Origin: Apostichopus japonicus
Lineage: Eukaryota; Echinodermata; Holothuroidea; Aspidochirotida; Stichopodidae
DNA: 64,000 nucleotides
Direction: 5' to 3'
NCBI RefSeq assembly: GCF_037975245.1
Contig: NC_092567.1
Location: 25,529,876 to 25,593,875, forward strand
The notes below the pieces were generated by a model. It saw only the letters and a list, made by a program, of their open reading frames with translations, had not been told where the DNA came from and did no database searches. Made by a program: the position numbers and the translations under genes. Of this stretch, positions 27,101 to 42,100 are shown in pieces; the stretch's first letter is position 1, and every line of letters starts with the position of its first letter.

Positions 27101-30100
27101 GTGCTAAGAGATGTTTGTCACGGATAACTTTCCCAAACAGCTAAGAATAATCTTATTCCATTTGAGAGAAATTACAGATTTAATATTACAATACTCGAGC
27201 GTTATACTGTGTTGGAAACGTGTTATAAATTGGCAGTCTTAAGTTACGGAACTACACTAATATGAAATGTAAATGGTCCAAAAAACATTGGTATATGGGA
27301 CGCCCTCTATTATTATTTTTTTCTTGAGAACATTTATCTTTAACATAATAATACAGAGAAGGGTTACTTTCACTGTATGTTAACGGTCTTATCGAGGGTT
27401 TTGGGATATATAACAAAATTAGCAAAAATATGAAAATATATACATAATAATAAAAATGTATCAACTTTATATTATAATGATCGTTTCACCTCGCATGCAT
27501 GCATGCATTTATTTTCAATTAATTGTTAACTTTGTACTCGATTAGAAATGATATTTGGTCTCGTCTTTGAGTTATTCCCATAGTGTAACCCTGTATTTTA
27601 TTTGCAATGATTTCTTTTAAATAATAACCATGCATGTTATTTTTACTTTTATTTGTCCATAACTTCATGTTTACTCATTTGTGTGAACGTCCCAGTTATC
27701 CCGACAAATGCACGATGTTGGGTAAGTATAGTTTATTGATGCCTCATGGATCTGACAATAATCTGGTTTTTGAATGTTTACTATCAGTTAAAATATGATT
27801 TGAGTCGGATTGGTAGGTGGGTGGGGGAGGGGGGGCAAAGCTGTACACTATCAAATCCCTTTATTTAAGATACACCGTGTATTAGTTTATATGCAACATG
27901 TTAACTGCTCACGATTTTTTTTACGTTAGGATTTTTTTTCTCACTACATGCGACATGAAACTTGACGAATAAGACAAACAGCTTTATAAGGTCATTACTA
28001 GATGTCGATGAATCACTCTTGAAATAATTTCGAGATAACTTGTTGAAAAAAATCTGAAAATGAACTCAAAGTAGGTTATCCGTAATGTTTACTGTCATTA
28101 CTTAGTGTGTATCAAGACTGGGGAGATATTGTGTACCCTAATATCGGCAGGCCTCATCACCCCTTAGAATATTCTTATTCCGATAAATAAAACATGACAA
28201 ATATTACATAACGTGGAAAATGAAAGTTCTATATGTCTATCTCTTATATTGAGTATGATATGAATAGTGTTACTTTATACACACCCCCAGTAGTGTACAA
28301 TGTCAAAATGTTTTCTTTAGGTCATTCAGTGAAATTAATTGGTTCATTTGATTGATAGCTAGAGAAAACGTAACTCCGATGTAAGTTTTATTGGGCCGCA
28401 TTCACAGGGTTTCGGGAAACGACGCGAAGCGCAGAAAAATTTGGCGCGCGCTCCATGCGGACCGCGGGGCATGAATGGTAATGATTTGTACCTGATGACA
28501 TTTACCTCGTAGGAACATCCAAAAAACCTAGCAGTGACGACGACTGGTGCAGACTCAACGACTGAAGATTTATCAACAGCTATCAAAACAAGAGTGGTCA
28601 AAGAAAACACAGAACCTATGGAAGAACGACTTTGACAAGTCTTTTACCCACAACGACTCTAGCTTGAACTACTTTAATAAAAACAGAATCGGCCACAGAT
28701 AATCCATCTACGAGACACGAAACTACAACACATTCTGCATCAACGTTATCCGAAATAGCCACAAGTTACAGAAGCATGGTAGAAACTACAACACTACCAG
28801 GTACCACAAAAACGACTTTGGCAAGTTCAGCTGGCGTTGCGACTTCCATTATACTTGAAACGACTGAAAATACCCCGAGGTTTTCAACGAAGAAACAGCC
28901 AAAGACAAATCATAAAATGTCGACATATTGATAATATAACAACACTTGATAAAATGACGACAACAAATGGACTATCTTCTACGACTTCAGAAACCTCATC
29001 TGTGACATGACACATCATACATCCATTTGAAACGACTTTAATAAGTTTAAAACGATGTGTCTTTACAACAAATGCGTTAGTTGGAAAATCTACTTTGTCC
29101 TTTAATGGTACTAGTGTATTAGGACCTGTATTAACAACCAATCTTCGGAAATCAACAGCCAAACAAAATTTGTCGCCAACGATGGCAGAGTCAGGTAAAT
29201 AGTTTTAACCTGAATGATACTTAAAAAAAATTATGACGAGAGTTCATCTGACATTCCTATTTAGAAGAAAAATGCCTAATTTTCATTTTCATTTGATAGT
29301 ACAAACTTCATCTTTCTGATTATATTTTATAATTTCCATATTTGTCAGCAATCTCAGAGTTAGCAGAAATGCTATTGGTAGACAATTAAGCACGACACAT
29401 ATTAGCATAGTGCATGTACTAACGCATGCTTATTGCATGATGAATGTTTTTAAACTTTTCCATGGAATTTGCATGACTGTAAATTTGATGTTGCCCTTGC
29501 AATGTTGAAAATCTCCTTTTTTCCTAATATTCCACTGCAGTAGTTTTTTTTTTAACTAGTGTAGTATTAGGCCAACGTTAGAATTTCTATGCCTAACGTT
29601 TGAAGAAATATTAATAGCTGATGACATGTTTTTCCCTTTTAAGCAATATCTCCTTCTTCTTACCACCTCACCTCACCTCCCCCCCCCCCCCCCCACTCTA
29701 CACCAAATGTATTTGAGTAGCCTATTCTAACTCATCCTAACACTTGTTATATAGACGAGACAACGATGAAGCACAATGACGTCACCAGAGCCGCTGATGT
29801 AATAACTACGACTACGACAGAGAATGCTATGACGTCACGAACGCGTCTACCCTCTATTGGTAAGCCAAGTAACATATTATTATTAATTAAAATCTCGATA
29901 AGTGAAGACATACGTGTAGAACTCTACCTTTTACATAAGTTAAGAGACAGGATTATAGTTTGCATATAAGGAGCGGGGCTAAACTTGTTATCTTTTCGAC
30001 AGCTGAGCTCATGTTCTGTCTTTGTATGTATCGGTTTTATATTAATTAATGAGGTATGTTCACAGGTGAATGATACAAGAAAACTGTTAACAACGTTATC

Positions 30101-33100
30101 TCCAATTCCATAACTTAGTCATAATCCAAACCTTGGTCCGGTTATCTACTTGAATGGGAGGACGAAGATGGTAGGGGAGGTGGAACATAATGTCTGTTTT
30201 TATGCAAACTTATGAAGTATATTCAACTCATGCGATAGTTTCATTTCTATATCTCTGTTCTTTTTCTCCAAAAAGGGAGTCTGGTTTCGAAGGCCGTTGC
30301 TTCATTAAAAACAACCGAAGCCGTTACCGCACCTACCACAACTTCCGCTACAACAAGTGAGGCATTTGCTATGTTACTTGATTTCTCATGAGCGACACCA
30401 AACGGTCTTAGACAATGTCAGAACATCTTAAGCAACACCATGCATATCTTCTTAAACAACAGGAAATGATCAAAGAATAGACAACACCACATCTTCTTAA
30501 GCAACATGAAATTATCAGAGACAACACCACATCTTTAAGCAACATGAAATAATCAGAGACAATACTACATCTTTATAAGCTACAGTAAATGAACAGAGAA
30601 ACCCTCATCTTCTGAAACAACATAAAATGATCGCAGACACACCACAGCTTATTAAGCAACATGAAAATGTCAGAGACAACACTACATCTTCATAAGCTAC
30701 AGGAAATGAACAGAGAAACCCTCATCTTCTAAAACAACATAAAATGATCACAGACACACCACATCTGCTTAAACAAAATGAAATCATCACATACACACCA
30801 CAGCTCATTAAGGGATATAAACTTATCAGAGACAACACACCTTCTTTCGCAACATGAAATGACTACATACAACCAACATCTTATTAACAAGATTGTCTTA
30901 AGCAACATCCAACCGTCACAGACAACATGTTCTATAAAAAGCCAGGTTGTCATAGACAACACAAAGTAGATATACAGGTAGCCAACACCAATTTATCTTA
31001 GACAACACCAAATCGAGAAACTAGAAGACTACAAGTCGTTTTAAGCAGCATTACTTGTTCACATACACCTAATTAAACATTGACATATAACAACACGTTG
31101 TGCAACAACGCTAAGTTAAGTTGGAGGCGCAACAACAATTTAATGAGGGGTATCAACACTGCAAAGAATTGCACAATACTCGTGACCCGTCACTTGCGCA
31201 CTTGATGTGTACGGGGGCGGGGAGGGGAGGGGAGGGGAGAGGGAGGAGGGGTAGGAGGGTGGGGAAGGGGACTAAGGGTTACGTCCCAACATGCCCGACC
31301 TAGCTACTGGCCCATGTAAAGTCTTCACAGACAAAATTAATGGATAAGTAAAATGGTAAATCCAAATCATTCCACCTAGTCACTCCAGGACTCACTAACA
31401 CAAGTGTATTATGCAACAGTTTATTTTAGACCATTTAGTGGTCACGTTCACATGAATACATTTGATTTTACTTATTAAATCATCTTTCCAAATGATAGGA
31501 AAAAAGCGTAATATTAATTAGTTTTCTTTTACTTCACAGAAACTACAGAGGAAAACACGCTTCAACACACGGATTTGATAACAAAATCTAGTGATGGTAC
31601 CTTAGTTACTTCTGCAGTAACCAAGGGCGATATGACCACCGAAGAGGCATCTGCGCATGATCGTTCTACGTCAGGCCTGTATCACATTTCAGGTCGTTCG
31701 TCCGTATAACTCATTATTTAATATTTTTATCCTGAAAATTTATAGAAAATATTGTTAAATAAGAGAGTAGAAGTTAGAGTGTTAGACCATCATGTCCTTT
31801 TTTTTAGGGTCAAACTATCCTTTTAGGTTGAATCTGTCATATTCATTCCGCATTTTCGTACTTTTATAACTTATAACGAGGATGCATTTCTCTCACTTTT
31901 ACATTTTTTTTTTGGGGGGGGGGTGGGGTTTGACGTTACTGCATACTTTCAAATAAATAACATCAGATTTATAGGTTTATCAAATAATTCTATCTCTATT
32001 TTTATTTTCCTCCTTTTGTTTTCTTTTGTATTTTAATATTCACAGAAAATCCGAATGAATTCTCTATTCACAGGAACCTGTCACGTCCGATACTTGCGCG
32101 CAATTTGCTTATATTAGATTTAAAAGTTTTTGTTTTCATTTAAATAATCCTTTAATAATTCCATGGTTGCATTTGCTGCTTCCATAAAACAATGTTCTAA
32201 ATTTGCACAATCTAGGCAAAGAAACCTTTTTGTGATATCCTTTTTTACATTTTTGGCGATTATTTTCAGATGCCGGAGACTGTACTGGCGCGTGTGAACC
32301 AAGTAGTACATTTCAGGTTAGTTTAAGTTTTTTTTCAATTGCATCTTAGTTTATGACTACATTGTTGCTGGGGAGCAACGATGGTTCAAATGGGGGTGGG
32401 TGGGGGGGGGGGGGTGAAGGCCATCGGAGTATGTGACTTTGATTTGAGGGAGCAAACCTGAAAGTTATCTCAACACACTCAGACAAAACGCATGTTTTTT
32501 CTGTTCATTCCGAACCAGAAGTTATTTCAATTCTCCTTTTTCATGAAGCAGACTGTTCTTCACTGACAGTAGATCTTTTTCTAAATACTACAGATAAGTG
32601 GAAAGGTTTAGTATTGAAGGAGCACTTGTGTGGTTGTTAAGGTTAAGCTGACGCGGGGAATTCGGGGTGTTGGCGGGGGGGGGGGTGTATCGGGCGCACC
32701 CTCTATGCAACAGGCACCGCCACCCTTCCATCACTGCATCTGCGTTCTGTTGGTAATATTCGATAATCTACATAATTGTATACTCTCAATATATCAACAA
32801 TTCTGTCAGAAATCCCCCAAATGTCTATATTTGTTGTTACTTAACTTATTAACTAATTAATTTATTATGCTTGTAAAAGTGAATAAACATAAGTATTGTC
32901 TCCTCTAAAGCGTTCTTTTTAACGAATCTTCTTCTGTATTTAGGAAAGGCTCTCCAACGCCACCGTAGAACAGGCTGAATTATTGATTATCAATGGTAGC
33001 AAACTAACTGCTGAGGAAATAGTTACAGTACAAGACTGGTTCCTAAACCCCCAATATGTAGAGGGTACTGAGGAGGAACTACATTCCTATACTATGGTAA

Positions 33101-36100
33101 GTGAATATGCCCTATGTATTCTATTACACTACATACGCCATTATGTTATAATATGTAGAGTGTACTGTACTGCATACCTATACTATGGTAAGTGAAGATG
33201 CCTATGTATTATATTACAATACATAGGGCATTATGTTATAATATATAGAGGGTACTGAGGAGGAACTGCATTCCTATACTATGGTAAGTGTATATGCCTT
33301 ATGTATAGTATTACACTACATACGCCATTATGTTATAATGTAGAGAGTACTGTACTGTATTCCTTTACTATGTTAAGTGAAGATGCCTTATGTATTCTAG
33401 TACACTACATACGCCATTATGTTATAATTGTATTAGTAGTAAGGGAGTGGTAACGGTGCTGGTGGTATTGTTAGTAGTGATGATACTAATGGTAATGTTA
33501 GTATCTTATTATAGTGGTGGTTACAATGGAAGAGGTGGAGGTAGTGGCGGTGGTGTTGGTAGTGTGAAGTGGTGTTGGTAGTGTGTAGTGGTGTTGGTAA
33601 GTGTATTGGTAGCGGCGTTTGTAGTGGTGTTGGTAGTGGTGTTGTTAACGATGTTGGTGATGTTACATGTATTGGGTTTTGGTTTAGTAGTTTTATTGGC
33701 AGTGATGCATATGTTGGTGTTTTTATATGTTATAGGTATTCCTTTTCATATTGGTGTTGGTAGTGGTGTTAATGTTGGTGTTGTTAGATGTATTGGGTAT
33801 TGAAATTAGTAGTGGTATTGGTGCTGGTGTCAATTATTGTGTTGCTAGTGTAATGGTTATTATTGATATTGATATGGCGTTGGTAGTGGTGATGGTTACG
33901 ATTTTGGTGTTGTTAGATGTATTGGGTATTGGTATTAGTAGTGTTATTGGCAGTGGTGCAAATGTTGGTGTTTTTAGATGTATTGGGTATTCAAATTAGT
34001 AGTGGTATTGGTGCTGGTGTCAATTATTGTGTTGCTAGATGTAATGGTTATTATTGATATTGATATGGCGTTGGTAGTGGTGATGGTTACGATTGTGGTG
34101 TTGTTAGATGTATTGAGTATTGTTATTAGTATTGGGATTAGTGTCAATGTTGGTGTTGTTAGCAATATTGAGTATTGTTATTAGCAGTGGAGTTAGTAGT
34201 GGTGTTAATGTTGGTGTTGTTAGATGTATTAAGTATTGTTTTTAGTATCGGGATTGTTGTCAATGTTGGTTTTGATAGATGTATTGGGTATGGATATGGT
34301 AGTGGTGTTACAAATGATGGTAATGGTAGTTTTGATGGTTGTGTGGATGGCGTTGGCATTGAAAGTCTATTAGTATGATTGGGGGTGGGTGGCGGGGGGG
34401 GGGTTAACAGTTCCCCTTCCGTTAATATTCTTAAGCAAAATTCTGAAAGAAAAAGGTACAAAAACTGATAGAGTTGTACGAAAGACTTCTTTATTTACTG
34501 AGTGGATGCAAAAAGAGTAGACTCATTTATCCAATTATTCTCCTCACTTCAAATTTTTTTTTTAATTTGTTTATATTTTTGTCACTTTATTTGAATGTTT
34601 AGCTCGATTAGTAAAATAATTATAAATACAATAACACCATTAAGAAAACCAATAACAGGATATGCTTTAATTTTCGTTACATTAATTTCAAGAAATATTT
34701 CTGACTTTTACCAGGGATATCTCAAAATATTCGATGGTATAATAGCTTCCAGCAACGAGGAGACATTTGATATCGCGGTGAGTAAAATAAATTGAATCTA
34801 CCGTTGTTTAGCAGGTCATTAAACATCACCATGACGACAGCTATCACGAGGGTTCCCGACCCCTCGGGAGGAGGGAGGGTGGGGCCACTTGTCCCAAAAA
34901 TATTGATGCGACAGTGATTGCACTATTGGGAACTCAATACCATATCTGTGTAGGGTCATGGGGTGTCAATATGGTTTTATTAAACATCCAACAGTATAAG
35001 TATAAACATTCATATCACTTTGAAATGGTTTAATTTGATTTTGTACAAACTGTTATCATAATTAACTTATTACTTGACCAAGCAACATTAAGTTACTTTG
35101 TTTTATCGTTTTTCTTTTTTATTGTTGCAAATAATCAATAGAAAGGAGAAATAGTTTAAGAATTAAATACAAACATTGTATTCTGTATGTAAGCAACAAT
35201 GTCTGGACGAAGATATTTTATATCGAAAGATAATTTTTTTTTACTCATTACTTCACATTTATATGATGATAACATCATATGATGATAACATACAGTGGTG
35301 ATATTTGGGTTGTGGCTTTTCTTCTTCTCAGAATCCAGCTGCATTTGCGGATGCCTGCAACTCTATTCTCGAGAACTACGCCAATAAAACGTCATCAAAT
35401 AATACCAGGCTGTCATTCCCAAACATCGGTAAAGATTGATTCAACAGAATGCTTAGATTAGCACGTAATAGAAGGACAATTTAAATGTTTAAGCTACAAT
35501 CGAATATCCCCCTCCCCTCCCCCCCCCCCAAAAGAAATACATTAAACAAAATAGAGTTAACAGATTCTAAATTTACACTTATATATGATATCAGCAGTTA
35601 TTTTTATGACGCTTAATTGACCACAAATGTGGGAGAAACCCGCAAGGGATTATGGATTACAGCTCAAACGTCGTGTGGCTTCCAATTTAATATTTTAACT
35701 CAAATTTGGAATCTTTTCAATATAGAAGTAATTTCTTGGGAAAACCGTAGATTGCTCTTGGGTGAAAACCCACCTTAATCCTGACCCGGCCAGGTATCGG
35801 AACCTCCCGATTGCTAGGCCTCATTGCTTCAAATGCCACCGCCTTTATCCATTCGGCCACAGCATCGGTTAAAGCGTTATATAAAAATATTTTAAAACAT
35901 TTTAATAATATAACACTGTTAATTGTTTGGCAAAATAACAGGAAATTAAACATTTATCTTAAGGGAGAGGAATATTCTAAATTGTTAGGTCTTGTTCCTA
36001 ATGCGATATGGTTGATTGAATGTAACCTATTTTATAACCACGTCATGCACATAAATTATTATTTATGACTTTTAACTGCACATGCGCAGTGATACGGACT

Positions 36101-39100
36101 TCTGTAATAGTTTATATTAAGCCAAACCCGTAGCCAGGAATAATGATTTGGATGTGCACCAACAATTTTAAGGAAGGGCACAACCAATTTAAGGAGGGTG
36201 GGGGTGGGGGGGGGGTGCGTATGAGATGGCACAGATCTTGGGGATAGTCTGCATGGGGAGGGCCCTATGCCCCGGTTTGGATACTGGTCTTTGTTTAACG
36301 TTTAAATTTATTTTTCTTCAGAGTGCGAAGTTGTACAAATATCGACAGATTCCTTCGATGGCTTTACGTCAACCTTAACTTCCGATAACCAGGATGAGAC
36401 ACAATTGCAAGGTTTTATCGGAATACAAAACGACTGGGTTGTAGACTACGCAAATGAAACAGGTACATGACATTTTGGTTATAGCGTTACTAGAGCGTTC
36501 GTGCGTTTAAAACACAACCATAATGTAAGGGATTGTGTCAAAAATTAAACGTTTTTCCTTGCATCTGTATATTTTCCACTTGGTACATTTGTTCAGTACT
36601 TATAATGAACATCGAAAGCGATATATGTGTTATTTAATTTTGTGTGACTTTCAAAATGAATTAGGGATAGAATACTCAATCTGGGTGAATTGTAGAATGT
36701 TCTATTGTCAGTGGTAAGTAATGGACAGTTAATAGAAAGAAAGATATTTGTAAGTAGTGTTAACATTTTTGTCTCTATTTCTCTCCGGTCTTTAGATACC
36801 AGTACAATGGAGATAATCTCTGTTCTATATCAGACATCTTCTGTTGAAGAGTTCAGGTAAGTCAGAATGATTGGAGGAGGCGCCTGTCTCTCGTTCATTC
36901 GTTCGTCCGTCCGTCCGTCCGTCCGTCCGTCCGTCCGTCCATTAATTAATTGATTCTTTCTTTCATTTATCATTAGTTCATCCATCTACTCATCCATCTA
37001 CTCATCCATCCATTCATCCATTCATCCATCCATCCATTCATCCATCCATCCATCCATCCATCCATCCATCCATCCATCCATCCATCCGTCCGTCCGTCCG
37101 TCCGTCCGTCCGTCCGTCCGTCCGTCCGTCCGTCCGTCCGTCCGTCCGTCCGTCCGTCCGTCCGTCCGTCCGTCCGTCCGTCCGTCCGTCCGTCCGTCCA
37201 CCCATCCATCCATCCATCCATCCACTCATCCATCCATCCATCCATCCATCCATCCATCCATCTATTCATTCATCCATCCATCCATTAATCCATTCATCCA
37301 TCCATCCATCCATCCACTCATTTATTCATCCAATCATTCACTCATTCTATAATGTGACTGATATAATAGTTTATGTAGCTATAAAAGAATAGGTTTATGT
37401 AGCTGTGGATAGGGTCATGTACCTGACAAGAGAAATACACATTTGCATATGATCTATAGTATTTTCAGTACCGGTACGGTACGTATTTGCACTATGTACA
37501 AACCTGCCAGAACAAGGTTTTATATGATCACAATTTTCACCGAATGGGATGGTGTTCTGAAGAGAAGTCTTTAATGAACAATATTTTACGTATGTTACAT
37601 CATCAATATATCAGTTAATATCACTGACACGAACGTGGCTACATATTTTAGAACATGGAAATATATTTCTAACAATTACCATATCTAAGTCAGCCTTCGG
37701 CGTTCCATGCGCGGTGATGATTGATAACAAATCAATGCTATGCTTTCCTTTCCCAGAACTGTAGACGATAATGAAATTGTGTCAAGCATGGTGTCATTAA
37801 CTGTTTTAGTAGATGGAAAACGAAGATCAGTGCCCGTGGTATTCGGACTGGAATTGGTGAGTTATTATAATTTGAACATCAACATGATTGCACCGAACCC
37901 GGAATTGAGTTATAGAAGGTACTTAGGGGGCTGGAGAGGGGGGGGGGGAGCGAGGCGGGGATGAAATTTGCGAACCTGTTTTAACACGTCGGGTTTCTCA
38001 AGTTGGTGTAAACATTTCAGTTCAAGTTGAAACTTTATTGTCTTAAGTTATTATATAGATATAATAATATGTAATTTATCCTTTGGGGATTTGGGAGGGA
38101 ATAAAACATGATTGGGGGAAGGATGGGAAAAGATATATGGTTCGGATTGTTATTGGAATTAGATTTAGAGCTGGGTCGGGATTGGCATGGGGGTAGTATA
38201 GATGAAACGATGGATACTATATTGATGGAGGGGTGAATGGGTGGGGCTGGGAATATTTCGAAACTTAGAGAGGAATTAGATCCAAATTTTATAGGCTACC
38301 CAAACAAGAACTTTATGATCCATCGTCTCAGCCTTTGTGACTAAGTTTTTACTTCCTGTTGGTTTCTCAATATCTTGTCTGTCAAACAGCCTTTTGAAAA
38401 AGTGTACAATTTGTCAACAAGCGCTTGTAAATTAAAATTAAAATTACTCTTTTGTCACGATGTTTCTTGTCGGTTCTACTTGATTACTCGTCCTCCCCAA
38501 GGGAATTGCTATTGATTGATTATTATTCGAAAATCATATTCCCATGGCAACCAAAGACATTCATAGCCAATTTGGGTTAATACTATCGACATTATTGAGC
38601 CAATTACCATATACCTTGACAAGACAAATAAAATACCAATACGTCTGTATGTGTAATATTCAATTTTTCTTTCACCTACACAAAAGGACGAACGAAAAGT
38701 GAACAACGTTATCGATGTAACGAATACAGAGGAGAAGGATATAAACTTGGAGACTATTTGTGTTTTCTGGGACACCACTTCGTAAGTTTCATATTTGGCG
38801 TTCAATAAAACTATATTATTATAGTCTCCATATATCACAAGACTCTGCATAACGTAACGAAAATATAATTGTTTTAAACTTTGGCCTTTGGAGAACAACA
38901 GGATTCTTCTTGATGTAACGTTTTGATATGATAACAATGACATTAGTTCGTATTTTTTGTTTATACTTAAACCTCATTACAAAAAATGTTGGTCATTTAC
39001 TTGGATAATGGAGTAGAAAATTGAAAATTCCCAGTTTTGATTTGTAATATAAAAATTTTCAGAAGAATTTATTAATTAATTGATGAAAAAAATTATTTGA

Positions 39101-42100
39101 TGAAATTCTAAGAGTCGACTTAGTTTGATCAATTCATTTCTAATTTAAAGTATTTTCGGTTTTTCGTTTATTTATGTGTTTTAGGGGGAAGGAGGGGTGG
39201 GGAAGGAGGGGGAAAATTACTAATACGCATGGACTATGTGCGTCGATTTAGCGAGATTAAGATTTGAAGATGATACACTATTTCAATTGTGTGCTCCAAT
39301 GGCCTTTCATAAAAGCGTTGCATGAACCATTAACGTACAATATATTGTTTGTTTTAATCCAGCTTAAATCATCCACGTAACCACGGGTGATTCCTTCCTC
39401 GACCAATCAGCACATTATAAAAAATATGTAAAAACTTGACATTTTTATTTTCCCATTATAGTGAGGATAATGGGTTCTGGAACACGTATGGATGTACGCG
39501 GAAAGACTTCAACAAATCTTATGTTGAATGCACTTGCAACCATACCACAAACTTTGCAATTCTTATGCAGGTTACAGAAGTTGAGGTAAGAACATTACAG
39601 AAGATAAACGATAACAATTCTTTTTAAAGAACTATTCATCTTCATCTTAACTTGATTAGTTTATAAGTGAGGGACTCAATGGATAAAAATAGTGTAGGCG
39701 GGAGGGGGGGGGGGGTCGGTGATTGGCTGGGTCACAGTTGGGTTGGAGGTGGCCCATTTTTTCTAAAATAACGTACACCACTAAAATGGTGTATAGGGTT
39801 ATAAGTAATTCACAGTTAGGTGCAGTCATTAGACAACCGCAGAACGGTTAAAGGATGGTCTTAAGAAACATTGTGCGTGTTATGATATATTAATCAGTCA
39901 AATTTCAATTTGATTCTTCATTGCTCTAGACTCTGTTTTGTTTTATATTTAGACATACATATAACCTAGTGTTATTATAATCATATATATGGGATCAAGG
40001 TTACTGCTGAGTTAAAACTAAACAGCAAGACTGAACCTTAAAAGTCAGAAAGTTCAGCATACTAATTTGTAGTTGCAAATAGCCCAGAGAGTCATTCCTT
40101 CCAACCCCCCCCCCCTTCCCGACTCATACCTCCCTTCACTTTTCATGCTCCTAGCTCTTCCCCATCTCCGATCGATCCCCTCTCTCCACCTATTCATCAG
40201 TCCGTCCGTCCGTCCCATTTTCCTCTTTCGTTTCCTCTTCGGATATTTCAACAAAGAACACTACGAGACACAAGCAAACAATGTAAAATGATTTCTTCCA
40301 ACATACTGGACCATTTAGTGTTTCCCTTTGGCAGTACTTCAATAGGCTATTGCAGGCGTCTAGCGTGATTCGATGAGACCACCTGCCACCTTTAACTTTC
40401 ATTTACTTTCAATATTTTATTCAGATCAGCCAAGGACACAGTGCGGCTCTGTCTCTTCTTAGTTTAATTGGTCTCGGAATATCGACTGCTGCCCTCATAT
40501 GCACCATATTAATCCTCATGTGGCTACCGTAAGCATTTACCCATAATCCATCATTCCCTCGTTACCATGGAGATCTATGCTACTAACGCTATATACTCAT
40601 GAATTTAAGATTAAATGGTATTATCTTACTTAACATGATATGGCAGGTATGATAATTCCAGAGAATTTGGTAAATATCCTCTTAGAAAGTGTTATTATAT
40701 TGAAAGATGGGAAATTCGAAGCAGGGGAGTATGTAACCCTGCTAAAACTTATCTCGTCTGGTTATAATATATTTTAAATATAATTAGCATTTACCCATAA
40801 TCCATCATTCTCTCGTTACCATGGACTTATATATGCTATTAACGTAAATACAATGGAGAACTATATATCTCTATGGCAGTATGTAACCCTGCTAAAACTT
40901 AACTCGTCTGGTTTATATCTTGAATATAATATAGCTTAAATATAATAATTATTGACCCATAATCCATCATTCTCTCGATACCATGGACTTCGGTAACGTA
41001 GAAAGACACATGAACACATTTCATAACCTGATTTTCTCAAATTAATGCAAATACGACTTGAATGTTTGGCATATTTCACACCGATCTAACAGTTGTTATC
41101 TCTTTATTTCTCTACTTCAGATCACTAAAATCAGATCGTGTATTAATTCACAAACATTTGGTGATAGCTCTCATCATTGCCCAAGTTCTATTTATGTCTA
41201 CAGCCGGAGCCGTAAGACACGAGGTAACAACAAAAAAATACGTGGCTTTAATTAGTATAAAGTATTACGATCTTGATTAACCACGGCAGCATTCGAACAT
41301 TCTCTCGTTATATAGCATTCCTTTTACATCCTATCATGATAATTAAACAAGTGAAGATTTGGTTGTACGATATGTGCATTATCTTCCATCTAACACAAGT
41401 TAAACATTTCAGTTCGAAGATGGTGAAACGAAATTATATCCACAGGTAATATAGGAACAAAACGATGTAAACAACGAAGATTATCAAATCGCAAATAACG
41501 GACAGAAATAAGAATGAAGGATCGAATGACTTTGAAACCAAAATATCATACTTTACATCATATATTATACTTGAGTATTTGAATATATTTATATATGAAT
41601 ACCTTTGTATGTACAGGCTTATGAACAAGCTATTAGAATCTATTATAGCCTACCACTCGTATCAATTGGCAGGGGTTGTTTCAGCTTTAAAACTTATAAC
41701 ATTTTTTCACTATTTTGCTATAATAATCTTTTTATTTATCTTAATTTTCCTCTTTCCAGCTGATTTGTAAATTGGTGGCCATTTTCATGCACTACTTCTA
41801 TCTAGCAGTCTTCGTCTGGATGTTAATTGAGGGCGTACATCTATATCTCGAAATTGTACAAGTTTTCTCTCGGTTTGACGGCAAGAGCAAAACAGTGTAT
41901 TACATCATTGGAGGATGGGGTATACTCATATTATTATCATTATTATTTTCAAGTTAGGAAAAATGGAAATAAATATTAAGAATTGAATAGAACTTATATT
42001 CAGGAACTCGTTCAGGTAGGCGACTACCAAAACAAAAACACAAGGGGGAGGGGGGCAGGGGGTGGAGGAAGAATGTAACATAAACTAAATTAATAAAGTA

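Noticed and set aside
28513-29194. In-frame TGA codons of the stalk exon read as selenocysteine
   Set aside because: The TGAs fall in different frames, the reading frame itself shifts, and no SECIS-like 3' structure was recognised. Decay or assembly error is simpler.
33390-34378. Val/Gly-rich ORFs in the receptor intron
   Set aside because: They derive from GT-rich tandem repeats and have no acceptor or donor in a compatible phase.
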